A stretch of DNA of 64,000 nucleotides from JBBKXR01 sp037969585 (GCA_037969585.1 JBBKXR010000223.1:1-64000), one strand, 5' to 3'; counted from the stretch's first letter, positions 17,074 through 27,223 are shown. The notes: a model not told the origin generated them from the letters alone. Made by a program: numbers and translations.

Positions 17074-18171
17074 TCACTCGGCTGCCTCCCTGCCCAACCA
17101 TTTCCCCAAAAACCGGTAACTCTCTTCTCTTACCCCCTGCGGAAAATCGTGCTCCGCATCCGGATAAGCGATGCGCATTTTGTCCGGCACTTCATATAGC
17201 TCAAAAATACGCCGTGCTACCGGCGCCGCTTTCTCCACTCCGCGATAGTCAAAGTTCGAATCCCACAGCGGCGAATTCGAGAAAAACGCCCGCGGCGCAA
17301 TCGCCGCGATCAGTTCCGGAAAATCGAATGGCACTTTGTCCGGGTCGAGCCCGTATTCGTCACGCAGCGCCGGCATGTAGCGATTACTGGTCCAACCCGT
17401 GATGTTGCCCTCTTTGTAATCGCGAAACGGCGTCCAGCCACAGCTCGTCACGACCGCATTAACCCGCTCATCCATGACCCCGAGAAAGATCGCATTATGG
17501 CCGCCAAGCGAGTGTCCGATGGTTCCAATATTGTCACCATCGACGTCAGCGCGAGCCTGTAGCAAATCGACACAACGCATGTGATTCCACACCGCCTTCA
17601 GCGTGCCGCTTTTGTATCGGTCCGCCTCAAAATCGTAATCGGAATACTCACCAAACGAAAGGTAGTCGGGCGCGACCACCACGTAACCCGCCTCCGCCAA
17701 CTCCTTCGCGTAACCGCGATTTGGACGCTCACTACGGCCATCGACCACATCCTTACCGATCGAGTGCGTCGGATGCAGCGCTACGATGCCCGGCCGTTTT
17801 TCGCCTTCGGCGATTCCCGTTGGCACATACAAATACGCAGGAATTCGATCCGCATCTTCCGTAGCCGAAACAAAATCGATCAGGTGTCGCACAAAACCCT
17901 CCTCCTCGACAGACTCCTTAATTTTGATATCCAGATCAGGCAGCGACTCGCGTGACGGCATCGCACCCATCGCCTTCTCAAATCCCGCGACTACCTGCGT
18001 GCGTCGCTTTTGCCAATCCGCCACCGTCGAGATCGGCTGCGCCTTGCCTGCTTCATCCAGATAGGAATCCAGCCGCCGATGATCCACTTCCTGAGCGCCC
18101 AACGGCAAACTCCCCAACGCAATGACGCCGATTGTCAGAAGCGCCGGAACCAGTCTTTCTTTAAAAGTCAT
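17074..18171 (-). CDS. Secreted alpha/beta hydrolase (dienelactone hydrolase/acetyl xylan esterase-like)
   Basis: This is a serine hydrolase of the alpha/beta fold, predicted to cleave esters outside the cytoplasm. ATG 18171 gives the signal peptide MTFKERLVPALLTIGVIALG, cleaved near LGAQ. An upstream extension to 18240 would put charged Arg-rich sequence before it and is unlikely. The nucleophile elbow is GHSLGG. The catalytic His is in DAEHDFPQG near the C terminus, and the oxyanion region is ALHPTHSIGKD. Length is 365 residues. It is divergent from the two-domain hydrolase at 18122, with which its start overlaps. Substrate unknown. Confidence 0.82.
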   Translation of the reverse strand: MTFKERLVPALLTIGVIALGSLPLGAQEVDHRRLDSYLDEAGKAQPISTVADWQKRRTQVVAGFEKAMGAMPSRESLPDLDIKIKESVEEEGFVRHLIDFVSATEDADRIPAYLYVPTGIAEGEKRPGIVALHPTHSIGKDVVDGRSERPNRGYAKELAEAGYVVVAPDYLSFGEYSDYDFEADRYKSGTLKAVWNHMRCVDLLQARADVDGDNIGTIGHSLGGHNAIFLGVMDERVNAVVTSCGWTPFRDYKEGNITGWTSNRYMPALRDEYGLDPDKVPFDFPELIAAIAPRAFFSNSPLWDSNFDYRGVEKAAPVARRIFELYEVPDKMRIAYPDAEHDFPQGVREESYRFLGKWLGREAAE

Positions 18172-20257
18172 ACCATCCCATACTCCAAGCATCATCAACA
18201 CCGCAAGCCTCAGCCTCCTGCGTATCCACGCCCGCCGCATCTTCGTTTCAGGTCTGGCGCTCCGCCTGCCTCAATGGACGATCCTCCTGTTGGCCCTCTA
18301 CGCGCAAGCCTTCGCCCAGGAAACCATTGGCGAAGCCGAAAAGCCCTCACCATTCGCCGTTAGGCCCAATCCGGAAATGATGAACACCTGGCTCGAAGCG
18401 CAGGGCATCGCCGCCCTCGACCGCCGTGCTGAAGCCTACGAAAAACTCGAGACGCCGGAGCAACTCAAAGCCTGGCAGACCGAGCGCCGCGAATTTTTCC
18501 TGCGCAAGCTCGGCGGTTTTCCTGAGCGCACTCCGCTCAATCCGGTCATCACCGGCAGTGCGAAATTTGACGGCTACTCGATCGAAAAACTTTACTTCGA
18601 ATCCCAACCCGGATTCTTCGTCAGCGCGACCATGTATCTGCCGGAAGGCAAGGGACCGTTCCCCGGCGTACTGCACATCCCCGGTCACAGCACCAACGGC
18701 AAAGCCCGCGACCTGTATCAACGGGCTGCCATCGTCATCGCCAAGGGCGGTTGCGCCGTGCTCTCCTACGATCCGGTCGGTCAGGGCGAGCGTCATCATT
18801 TCCACGACGATACTCACGAGGAAGGAAAACCCAAGGTCACCGCCACAACTCAGGAGCATCAACTTTTCAATCAGGGAGCCATTCTGCTCGGCAGCAACAC
18901 CGCTCGGTTAATGGTTTGGGACGCCACACGCGCCATCGACTATTTGCAGTCGCGCGATGACATCATCGCCGACAAGATCGGATGTACCGGCATCTCCGGC
19001 GGCGGCACCAACACCTCCTACATCATGGCGCTCGATGACCGCATCAAGGCCGCCGCACCCGGCTGTTACCTATGCGGCTTTCGCAGCTTGATCAATCGTC
19101 AGGGGCCGCAGGACGCCGAGCAAAACATCCACGGCCAACTCGCCTTTGGTATGGATCACGGTGACTACGTGATGATGCGTGCTCCGCAACCGACGCTGAT
19201 CATGGTCGCCACCGAGGATTACTTCGACATCGAAGGTGCGTGGCAATTATTTCGCCGCAGTAAACGCTTTTACAGCCGCATGGGATTCCCCGAGCGCTGC
19301 GATCTCGTCGAAGCCCCTACCGAGCACGGGTTCCCCACCGAAATGCGCGTCGCCTCGGCCAATTGGATGCGCCGCTGGCTGCTCGGCAACGACACGCCGG
19401 TCACCGAAGAAGACTTCCCTATCCTCCCCGACGAAGAACTCTACTCAACTCCGACCGGTCGCGTCCTCGACTTGCCGGGAGCACGGAGCGCCTTTGATTT
19501 GCATGCCGAGTGGGCGAAATCGTTCGCCGCTACACGCGCCGAAAACGCCAAGCCGGAAAACCGCGAGGCTCTGCGCGAGACGATCTTCGTACTGACCGCA
19601 GCGTGCAAACTCGACCAATTCCCAGCGGTCGAGTTCGAATCGCTCGGGAGCGTCGACAGCAAATTCGCACATATTGAAAAGTTCGTGCTCACGCCCGAAC
19701 CCGGCATCGAACTGCCGGCACTACTTTTCACTTCGCCGAAAAACACCTCCGTGAAAAACGTCGTCATCCACCTAAACCCGGAAGGCAAGCACCTCGACGC
19801 TGAACCCGCTGGAGCCATCGCCAATCTCATGGAAACCCCAGACACCGCCGTGCTCGCCATCGACTTGCGCGGCTTCGGAGAGATTGGAACGCCATCGACG
19901 CGCGCCGGCTTCGACAAATTAATCGGTGTCGACTGGCGCGAGACCACCTACGCCATGCTGTTGGAAAAATCCTATGTCGGCTACCGCGTCGACGACATCG
20001 CCCAGTCAGCCCAATGGCTTCGTCAGCATTTCAAAAGTCCTGGTCTCGGCATCGATCTTAACGCCATCGGCGACGCCACGGTTGCTGCCCGGCACGCCGC
20101 CTTTCTTCATCCAGATCTCATCGCCAAAACCACTCTCACCGATGACTTCGAAAACTGGATCGATCTCCTCGACGAACGCTACCCACAAGCTTCCCAAGCG
20201 AACCTCGTCTACGGTGCCCTTCGTCACTACGACCTGCCCACCCTAGCCGCTCCATAG
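18122..20257 (+). CDS. Secreted two-domain alpha/beta hydrolase, acetyl xylan esterase-like
   Basis: This is a large (up to 711-residue) extracytoplasmic hydrolase. Domain 1 (about 85-435) has the nucleophile elbow GISGGGT, a following Asp in VATEDYFD and the His in APTEHGFP, so it should be active. Domain 2 (about 490-705) has the fold outline (VLAIDLRGFGEIG) but shows AIGDATVA where a second nucleophile elbow would lie, with no serine, so it is probably non-catalytic. The start is unresolved. ATG 18122 lies inside the divergent hydrolase's 5' end, while the hydrophobic segment WTILLLALYAQAFAQ that looks like a signal core is near residue 52 with no Met close by, so a non-ATG start is possible. 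Confidence 0.78.
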   Translation: MTPIVRSAGTSLSLKVIPSHTPSIINTASLSLLRIHARRIFVSGLALRLPQWTILLLALYAQAFAQETIGEAEKPSPFAVRPNPEMMNTWLEAQGIAALDRRAEAYEKLETPEQLKAWQTERREFFLRKLGGFPERTPLNPVITGSAKFDGYSIEKLYFESQPGFFVSATMYLPEGKGPFPGVLHIPGHSTNGKARDLYQRAAIVIAKGGCAVLSYDPVGQGERHHFHDDTHEEGKPKVTATTQEHQLFNQGAILLGSNTARLMVWDATRAIDYLQSRDDIIADKIGCTGISGGGTNTSYIMALDDRIKAAAPGCYLCGFRSLINRQGPQDAEQNIHGQLAFGMDHGDYVMMRAPQPTLIMVATEDYFDIEGAWQLFRRSKRFYSRMGFPERCDLVEAPTEHGFPTEMRVASANWMRRWLLGNDTPVTEEDFPILPDEELYSTPTGRVLDLPGARSAFDLHAEWAKSFAATRAENAKPENREALRETIFVLTAACKLDQFPAVEFESLGSVDSKFAHIEKFVLTPEPGIELPALLFTSPKNTSVKNVVIHLNPEGKHLDAEPAGAIANLMETPDTAVLAIDLRGFGEIGTPSTRAGFDKLIGVDWRETTYAMLLEKSYVGYRVDDIAQSAQWLRQHFKSPGLGIDLNAIGDATVAARHAAFLHPDLIAKTTLTDDFENWIDLLDERYPQASQANLVYGALRHYDLPTLAAP

Positions 20258-20260
20258 CTT

Positions 20261-20347
20261 AGTGGCGCAGATTTTTAATCTGCTTTCAGTGCGTTGGCTC
20301 TTCTCGGATCGGCTCGTCCACTGAGGCAGTTTGCAAAACTGCCCCAC
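20261..20347. repeat. Module-A intergenic repeat with two hairpins
   Basis: Two palindromes, GCAGATTTTTAATCTGC (20267-20283) and GGCAGTTTGCAAAACTGCC (20325-20343), flank a segment ending GGCTCGTCCACTGA. A second copy with the same order lies at 32532-32603. The hairpins differ by a few bases between the copies. It lies directly after the hydrolase stop codon and before the convergent transglutaminase gene. Confidence 0.85.
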
Positions 20348-20350
20348 CTG

Positions 20351-21247
20351 TCAAACCCGCACCACGTCGACTTCAACGGTCAGCTGTTGCCGTCCGCTGC
20401 CGACAAAAATGCCGCGCAGAGGCCTGACGTCGAAATAGTCCCGCCCATGGGCAATCTTGATGTGTTGGTGCCCGGGAATTTTGTTGTTGGTTGGATCAAA
20501 GCCTACCCACCCGGTCGCCGGCGTATAAGCCTCAAGCCAGGCGTGACTGGCATCCGCGCCCTGCAATTTTTCCGTTCCCGGCAAGGGAATCGTTTCCAGG
20601 TAGCCGCTTACGTACCGGGCCGGGATATGCAAACGACGCAACGCGGCGAGCATGACGTGAGCAAAGTCCTGACACACGCCCTTTTTACGATCGAGGATGG
20701 TTTGCAGTGGCGTCGAGATGTCCGTTGATCCGGATTTGTATTCGAACTCGCTGAATATTCGCGCCATCAGTTCGTTGCACAGATCCATGATCTCACGACC
20801 GGGTCGCAAGCTCCGCTGGAGAAAGTCATCGAGGCTGTCGAGCAGCGGACAGGCCTGGGTTGGCAGCAAATAATTTCCCAAGAGGATGCCAGAGTCATCG
20901 CAACTGGCCATCACCTTACTTGCATCGAACACGCGATCCCAAGCTTCGCCACTGTCGGGAAGCACTGGCACGGCGTCCGATTTTTCCACGGTAAAAGTAG
21001 AGATCACTTTGAGTTCTTCATGTGAACCCTGCACCGAAAAGTAGTCGGTATGGTTACCGAAGAAGTCTTGTCTTTTCGCCAAAAAATGCGGCTGTGGCTC
21101 AATTTCGATATGGTGGGCAAGAATCTCCTGACTTGGCTCCTCACGCGGGCCCAGGTGCGCCAGATTGTGGCACAAATCGATGCGACCGTTGTAGCAATAC
21201 GCGGTCAGATGCCTGACCCGATAGCGAATCTTGGAAATGCTGGTCAT
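20351..21247 (-). CDS. Transglutaminase-like cysteine peptidase/amidase family protein (TGL-A)
   Basis: This is a 298-residue bacterial transglutaminase-like protein (COG1305 type) with the N-terminal beta-rich domain of the family (about 5-95) and a catalytic core. Cys192 (GVCQDF), His235 (SHAW) and Asp251 (FDPTN) form the expected triad. There is no signal peptide, so it should be cytoplasmic. It is the last gene of the minus-strand run of ATP-grasp and alpha-E genes. Its ATG is five bases from the stop of the fused ATP-grasp/alpha-E gene, which indicates one transcript. In this system such proteins are predicted to cleave or transfer peptide amide bonds, and no activity has been demonstrated. 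Confidence 0.88.
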   Translation of the reverse strand: MTSISKIRYRVRHLTAYCYNGRIDLCHNLAHLGPREEPSQEILAHHIEIEPQPHFLAKRQDFFGNHTDYFSVQGSHEELKVISTFTVEKSDAVPVLPDSGEAWDRVFDASKVMASCDDSGILLGNYLLPTQACPLLDSLDDFLQRSLRPGREIMDLCNELMARIFSEFEYKSGSTDISTPLQTILDRKKGVCQDFAHVMLAALRRLHIPARYVSGYLETIPLPGTEKLQGADASHAWLEAYTPATGWVGFDPTNNKIPGHQHIKIAHGRDYFDVRPLRGIFVGSGRQQLTVEVDVVRV

Positions 21248-21251
21248 ACGT

Positions 21252-23771
21252 TTATACGCTTTCCTTGGCGTGACTGAAATAGGCGACCGTTATCGTGTCG
21301 GACAGCTTCTTCAAAAATTTGCGCAACCGCCCAAGAAATTTGTCCGTCTGCTTGCGATCGAATCCTCCCTCTTCAACCGTGCGATGAAAGTTCTCCATCT
21401 CAGTCAACCACGGTGCTATAAGGTCGCGTGGATGGCGATGCTCACCCGGCAGCGGCAACTTATGTAGAACGTTACCGATGCGCTGAATCAAATACCAGAC
21501 TGAGCGAGGGTAATCCTTTTCGGCAATCAACAAGCGAACGGTCAACTCGGTCGAAGGAACGTCTCGAAAGCGGCTTTGAAACGTTCGGACACTGTCCACG
21601 GAGTAGAGGATTGATTCATTGAACAGCGTGCTCAGGTCGTTATCGAGCTTGGCCTTCAGCAAAAATCTCAGCAGAGCACAAACGATCGAAGCTCGCTCGA
21701 CTCGACGCCCGGCATCGAGCAGTGCCCAGCCTTCGTCACGAGTCATGGTGTCGAGATTAAGACCGAGAAACGCGGCGAGATTCAGCTGCAGATGATTCAA
21801 CTTCGATCCGTACCGCGTGGACAGATCGTCGCCGTCCGCATCCGCCTGGGTATGCCACGCTTCATAGCAAGAACTGATGGCCAGTGTGCTGGCCGATGAC
21901 CACTCCTCTCTAGCCATCTGGGTGGCGTTAAAAAATCGGTCGAGATTGTAGGACACGCTAACCGGACAATCGCGATCTTCGAGGATCAAATGCAGCCGAT
22001 CGATCGTCGCACCGTCCTCGTCTTTCACCGCTGGCAACTTGAATCCAAAGATCTTGAACAAGGCCTTGATCAGTAATTTTTCATGGCGCCGTCCAAAGTC
22101 CGCATCGCGGGTGAATCCTTGCATTCGACCGTCGGCGATACGCGCCGCAAAACGCGAGATTGTGTCGAGCCGTTCGGCGTAACGGCCGGTCCAGAACAGG
22201 TTTTCACCGGTTCTGCTGGGCACGATATCGGGAGTGATCAGCCGGGTGCGACTCAGCGCCGATGCAATACTGAAGGGCGCCGCCTCTTCCGACGAGCGCA
22301 CCCACACGTCCTTCGACTCACCGTAGTCGCGCGTCGAAATGACCGCGCCATCGGAAGTACTGGTGCGCGCCAGTCCACCCGGCATAACTTGAACCTTTTG
22401 CTCGCTGTCACTGAACGAAAACATCCGCAGCACGGCTCCGCGCGGAATCAGCTGCCCGGCCCGCGAGGTCGGAATGGTTGAAATAACAAGTTCCTCCTGG
22501 CCCACGAAAATCCCGGGGTCGGCGACGATCTCGGCCTTCAATGCGGCCAGCTCGTCGCTCGACATGCGGCTGCCATAGCGGGTCCGAACCTCCGGGGACT
22601 GCGCCAACGACTTTATTACCATCGAGTGGAGATTCGTCGTAACATGAGAGAGTGCTTGAGGTCGGCCACACCACCAGGTCGCCACAGGTGGCAACAAGAG
22701 CTCTTCGCCGAGCAGCGCTTGGCATATTTTCTTCAGGTACGGGTAAAATCCCGGAGACTGGACGACCTCCGCGCCTGGATGACTGGCGACTGCGACACCA
22801 CCGCTGCGCATCGCTTCGAACAAACCGGCGGTTCCCCGAGCCCCACTGTTTTCCGACTCCAGCGAATCCATATTGCGACCGGGAACCACTTTCCAGATCA
22901 CATCGACCGGCACCAGTCCGTTCAGCGCCCGAATCCACACCCGGCCATCCCGCACGGTGAGATCAGTCGGGTGAACGCGGGAGATGCCACAATAATTGGC
23001 GAGAAAGCCGACCTCAGAATCTTCACCAGGTTCGGACGGATCAAGAATCACCACCTGTGGAGCACCTGTCGCAGCAGGTGAACTTTTCCCCAAGTGATCG
23101 AACCAGTCAGTGATGAACTGGCCAATGCGGCGCACCCCACAGCGGCCGAACAACTCCGGCAACACCTGATTGACAACCGTGCGATTTTCCAAGGCCAGCC
23201 CGAGGCCGAACGGTGCATCGAAGCGGTCGTTGACCACGAACGGATGACCGCCTGAATCCCGCGCGACGTCGAAGGCCGAGATGCCAAGCCCGATCACTCC
23301 GTCACCGGGAGGGAGATTGTGCAAGGCGCGAACAAAACCGCGATGGCGCAGCAATATTTCCGCCGGGAATAAACGATCTTTGACGGTTTTCTGCGCACCG
23401 TAGATATCCTTGAGCAGCGCCTCGAATAATCGGGTGCGCTGGGTGATGCCCTGCTCCAAGGTCGCCCACTGGTCAGCTGAGATCACCCACGGGATGGGAT
23501 CGAGCGTCCATCCTTTTTCGGGCTCTTCATTGAGACTCGCCGGTCGATAGGCAAGCCCGCGTTCGCGCGAAAGCCGCTCAGCCGAATGGCGCCACTCGGT
23601 GACCGTTCCAGGTCCGCGCTGTTGGATGGCTTCGAAAATATCGTGCCATTCCGACTGCACGTTGCCGTCAGCAGAAACAGCCTCGTCGCGTTGCCCGCTA
23701 TGCATCTGATATCCGAGAGCGGACGCCAGATTTATGGAAGAATCGCAGGAAGCGATCGAATCAGAACCCAT
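21252..23771 (-). CDS. Fused circularly permuted ATP-grasp + alpha-E domain protein, ATP-grasp motifs degenerate
   Basis: The 839-residue protein joins an N-terminal circularly permuted ATP-grasp-like region (about 60-495) to a C-terminal alpha-E helical domain (about 515-830, starting SRTGENLFWTGRYAERLD). It aligns by eye with the standalone ATP-grasp at 28259 but has lost key residues. The motif LEDNGRCPSGV of the standalone is VVNDRFDAPFG here (179-189). The YRRIDDDFLDP motif becomes WKVVPGRNMDS, and AIGTGVADDK becomes an unrelated SHPGAEVVQS. The alpha-E part looks intact. It is therefore likely a non-catalytic or regulatory partner of the standalone enzyme. It is tightly linked to TGL-A downstream and 69 bases after the DUF2126 gene. 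Confidence 0.85.
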   Translation of the reverse strand: MGSDSIASCDSSINLASALGYQMHSGQRDEAVSADGNVQSEWHDIFEAIQQRGPGTVTEWRHSAERLSRERGLAYRPASLNEEPEKGWTLDPIPWVISADQWATLEQGITQRTRLFEALLKDIYGAQKTVKDRLFPAEILLRHRGFVRALHNLPPGDGVIGLGISAFDVARDSGGHPFVVNDRFDAPFGLGLALENRTVVNQVLPELFGRCGVRRIGQFITDWFDHLGKSSPAATGAPQVVILDPSEPGEDSEVGFLANYCGISRVHPTDLTVRDGRVWIRALNGLVPVDVIWKVVPGRNMDSLESENSGARGTAGLFEAMRSGGVAVASHPGAEVVQSPGFYPYLKKICQALLGEELLLPPVATWWCGRPQALSHVTTNLHSMVIKSLAQSPEVRTRYGSRMSSDELAALKAEIVADPGIFVGQEELVISTIPTSRAGQLIPRGAVLRMFSFSDSEQKVQVMPGGLARTSTSDGAVISTRDYGESKDVWVRSSEEAAPFSIASALSRTRLITPDIVPSRTGENLFWTGRYAERLDTISRFAARIADGRMQGFTRDADFGRRHEKLLIKALFKIFGFKLPAVKDEDGATIDRLHLILEDRDCPVSVSYNLDRFFNATQMAREEWSSASTLAISSCYEAWHTQADADGDDLSTRYGSKLNHLQLNLAAFLGLNLDTMTRDEGWALLDAGRRVERASIVCALLRFLLKAKLDNDLSTLFNESILYSVDSVRTFQSRFRDVPSTELTVRLLIAEKDYPRSVWYLIQRIGNVLHKLPLPGEHRHPRDLIAPWLTEMENFHRTVEEGGFDRKQTDKFLGRLRKFLKKLSDTITVAYFSHAKESV

Positions 23772-23840
23772 GGTCGTTACTATGTGCTCGATCCAACGCG
23801 CTGCCAGTGCTTTCCCGACGAAAAATCGATACCGCTGCGA

Positions 23841-26800
23841 CTAGTCTGCCGCCGAAGAACGAAGGTCGAGCGTGTTCGGAAACTCGGCGTTAAATTTTTC
23901 CTGCGGGACTCGTTCGACGGTCTGACCACCGTCCATTCTTTCAAACGAACCACCCTGCAATGCGGATACCGGTGCCGGCGCCGTGGTAACGGCACCCGCC
24001 GTGTGGCCATCTCCCCAGAATCGCGACAGACGTCTTGATTCAGCCTCGCGCGCATTGATCGGAAACGTTTCGTAGTTACGACCACCTGGATGGCCGACAT
24101 GATAAATGCAACCGCCCAGCGACTTCTGATTGCGAATATCGACGAGATCGAACACAAACCGAGTCTGCGCCTCAATCGACGGATGCAGCGCCGAAGGTGG
24201 GTCCCAGGCTTTGAAACGAACGCCGCCGACCCACTCCTGCTCGACTCCAGTCGGCACCATAGGCACCCTGCGCCCGTTGCAGGTCAGTATCTGTTTGCCC
24301 TCGGTCAGTCCCTTCACCTTGATCTGCAAACGCTCCACCGAGGAATCAACGAACCGTGACGTGCCCTGTCCGGTCGATTCTTCGCCGAGAACGTGCCAAG
24401 GCTCGAGAGCGGTGCGTATTTCCACCTCAACACCGAAATGAGTCACCGTGCCGACGCGCGGAAAACGAAACTCATAGAAAGGTGCCAGCCACTCCTGACG
24501 AAACGGAATCCCCGCCTGCTGGAGATCTTCGCAGACATCGCGAATGTCATCCCACACCCAATGCGGCAGCAGATACTTGTCATGTAAAGTCGTTCCCCAA
24601 CGGACCAGGCGATGCTTATAGGGAGTCTCCCAACAGCGTGCGATGATCGATCGAACCAGCAACGACTGGACCAGCGCCATGTGCCGATGCGGCGGCATCT
24701 CGAAAGCACGCAACTCCAACAAACCGAGCTGTCCGGTCGGAGAATCTGGAGAACACAGCTTGTCGATACAGAATTCGGCGCGATGCGTGTTGCCGGTCAG
24801 ATCCGTCAGCAAATGGCGCAGCGTACGATCGACCATTCCAGGATTTTCGACACCGCGATGCAGGGTCTCCAACGCGATATCGAGTTCGAAAAGCCGATCA
24901 TCACGAGCCTCATCGACGCGCGGTGCCTGACTGGTCGGTCCGATAAAAAGTCCGGAGAACAAATACGAGAGCCCCGGGTGATGCTGCCAAAACGCGATCA
25001 GACTGGCGAGCACATCGGGGCGTCGCAGAAAAGGACTGTCCGCCGGTGTGGCGCCGCCGACGACCACGTGGTTGCCGCCGCCGGTGCCGGTATGCTTGCC
25101 ATCGAGCATGAACTTCTCGGCACCCAACCGTGAAAGCCGCGCCTGTTCGTAGAGTGTTTCGGTTCGCCCAACCAACTCGGTCCAGGATGACGACGGATGG
25201 ATATTGATCTCGATTACGCCCGGGTCCGGGGTCACCTTGAGACTCTCGATGCGTGGATCTTTCGGCGGCTCGTAGCCTTCGATGACCACTTTCAGATCAG
25301 ACTTCTTCGCCGCTTCCTCGACAGCACTGAGCAGTTCCACGTAAGCCTCCAACGTCGCCGTTGGCGGAAAAAACACGTGCAGACGGCCGTCACGATTTTC
25401 GATCGTCAATGCGGTGCGAGGAATCCATTCTTCGTCGCTATTCTCGTCAGAGTTCGTCGTATCTTTTTCGCCATACGTGCTCAGCGGATCGGCAGCCAGC
25501 GGTGGCAGATCCGTCGCCATCGGCGAACGCACGTCGAGGATATCCTCTTCGGTCGCCGAACGAATCGAATCCAACGGCAGGCGAAAACCCATCGCCGACG
25601 CGCCGGGAATCAAAAACAGCGCGTCGCGCTTCAGCTTCCATTTCGCCCCGGTCCAGCGTTCGGTTTTCTTGTGGTGGAACAACGGCAGGACGAAGCCCGT
25701 GGCGACATCAAGTCCGCGCTTTTCCAGCTTGGCAAGCGTGCGTCGCTCCAGCGAATCGTCCTCATCAGATTCCTCGGCATTCTCAAACCAAGGTAGCGTG
25801 CCGGCTTTCCACCGGTAGTAGTCCGCATCTTCAAGCGCCGGCGCGACACAATCCTTCGCCACTCCAAGCACCTCGGCGACCGCTTCCGCCAGAATGCGCG
25901 GTTCATCAAAACCGTAGTCGCCGGGCCTCGAGGGGTCCGCCTGGGTGGCGCTCGAACGCCACATCGGATAGCCATCTTTGCGCCAGAAAATACCGTACGC
26001 CCAGCGGGGCACCGGCTCACCCGGATACCATTTGCCCTCGCCAAACCAGATAAAACCACCCGGTGCAAACGCTTCGGCAAGACGGGTGGCCAAATCGATC
26101 GCCCGTTGCCGTTTGGCGGGGCTGTCTGCCGACGTGTTCCACTCAGCCCCTTCCATGTCATCGATCGATACAAAGGTCGGCTCGCCGCCCATGGTCAGAC
26201 GCACATCGCCTCGGTTAAGTTTTTCATCGACCAGTTGACCGACGCTGTCGACCGCCTGCCATTCCTCTTCGGTGTAGGGCTTGGTCACTCGCGGGTCCTC
26301 GTGCACACGAGTCACGACATTGGCAAAATCGAAGGTCGCTTCCGCAGGCGCGGTCGCACCTAGCACCGGCGCAGCACTTGATGGTTCCGGCGTGCAGGCT
26401 AATGGAATGTGTCCCTCACCGGCAAACAAACCAGAGGTCGGGTCGAGTCCAACCCATCCGGCACCGGGCAAAAAGACTTCGGTCCAGGCATGCAGATCGG
26501 TGAAATCGCTGTCCGGTCCTGGCGCACCCTCCAGCGGTTTTTCATCCGGCTGCAATTGCACCAGATAACCCGATACAAAACGCGACGCCAAGCCGAGTTG
26601 ACGGAATAATTGAACCAATAGAAAAGCCGAGTCGCGACACGAGCCACTGCGTTTTTCAAGCGTCTCAACACAGGTTTGCACGCCGACCTCAAGACGGAGC
26701 TGATAGCCGATCATCCGCTGCACGGCCTGATTGACCGCGACCAAAAAATCGATGGTTGCCTGAGGTTTGGTCGGGTCCGGTTTCAGCTGCGTCGCCAACT

Positions 26801-27185
26801 CATCGAGGCCGGGCGCGAAATCGGTCTGCCGAAGGTATGGCGCCAATTCCGACGACTCAGTTTCGCTGTAAGCGAAGGGCACTGCCTGCGCCCACTCTTC
26901 GAGAAAAAAATCGAACGGATTGATCGTCGTCAGATCCGCGACCAGATCGACGACGAACTCAAGCTTGCGGGTCTTTTCCGGAAAAACAAAGCGCGCCAGG
27001 TAGTTACCGAACGGGTCCTGCTGCCAGTTGATAAAATGCTCGGCGGGTTCAACCGTCAACGAGTAAGAAAGGATCGGAGTCCGACAATGCGGAGCCGGTC
27101 GAAGGCGCACAATGTGCGGATGAATCTCGATTTCTTTGTCGTAGCAGTAAGTAGTGCGATGATAGAGCGCAACGTGAGTGGACAT
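23841..27185 (-). CDS. Transglutaminase + DUF2126 protein (predicted circularly permuted glutamine synthetase-like ligase)
   Basis: This 1114-residue protein (COG4196 type) has an N-terminal transglutaminase region with triad Cys183 (GSCRDS), His232 (LHAW) and Asp248 (LDPT). The long DUF2126 part (about 300-1090) contains GGEPTFVSIDD near 340, the glycine-rich GTGGGNHVVVGG near 700 and ELRAFEMPPH near 835. DUF2126 has been predicted from sequence to be a circularly permuted glutamine-synthetase-like amidoligase; the GGGNH and ELR-FEMP motifs are consistent with that. It lies between the alpha-E gene (39 bases upstream) and the fused gene in one direction, and is probably cytoplasmic because no signal peptide is visible. 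Substrate and product are unknown. Confidence 0.9.
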   Translation of the reverse strand: MSTHVALYHRTTYCYDKEIEIHPHIVRLRPAPHCRTPILSYSLTVEPAEHFINWQQDPFGNYLARFVFPEKTRKLEFVVDLVADLTTINPFDFFLEEWAQAVPFAYSETESSELAPYLRQTDFAPGLDELATQLKPDPTKPQATIDFLVAVNQAVQRMIGYQLRLEVGVQTCVETLEKRSGSCRDSAFLLVQLFRQLGLASRFVSGYLVQLQPDEKPLEGAPGPDSDFTDLHAWTEVFLPGAGWVGLDPTSGLFAGEGHIPLACTPEPSSAAPVLGATAPAEATFDFANVVTRVHEDPRVTKPYTEEEWQAVDSVGQLVDEKLNRGDVRLTMGGEPTFVSIDDMEGAEWNTSADSPAKRQRAIDLATRLAEAFAPGGFIWFGEGKWYPGEPVPRWAYGIFWRKDGYPMWRSSATQADPSRPGDYGFDEPRILAEAVAEVLGVAKDCVAPALEDADYYRWKAGTLPWFENAEESDEDDSLERRTLAKLEKRGLDVATGFVLPLFHHKKTERWTGAKWKLKRDALFLIPGASAMGFRLPLDSIRSATEEDILDVRSPMATDLPPLAADPLSTYGEKDTTNSDENSDEEWIPRTALTIENRDGRLHVFFPPTATLEAYVELLSAVEEAAKKSDLKVVIEGYEPPKDPRIESLKVTPDPGVIEINIHPSSSWTELVGRTETLYEQARLSRLGAEKFMLDGKHTGTGGGNHVVVGGATPADSPFLRRPDVLASLIAFWQHHPGLSYLFSGLFIGPTSQAPRVDEARDDRLFELDIALETLHRGVENPGMVDRTLRHLLTDLTGNTHRAEFCIDKLCSPDSPTGQLGLLELRAFEMPPHRHMALVQSLLVRSIIARCWETPYKHRLVRWGTTLHDKYLLPHWVWDDIRDVCEDLQQAGIPFRQEWLAPFYEFRFPRVGTVTHFGVEVEIRTALEPWHVLGEESTGQGTSRFVDSSVERLQIKVKGLTEGKQILTCNGRRVPMVPTGVEQEWVGGVRFKAWDPPSALHPSIEAQTRFVFDLVDIRNQKSLGGCIYHVGHPGGRNYETFPINAREAESRRLSRFWGDGHTAGAVTTAPAPVSALQGGSFERMDGGQTVERVPQEKFNAEFPNTLDLRSSAAD

Positions 27186-27223
27186 ATAGGGTGGTGGGTT
27201 TCCTCGTTGGCTGATTGGCTATT

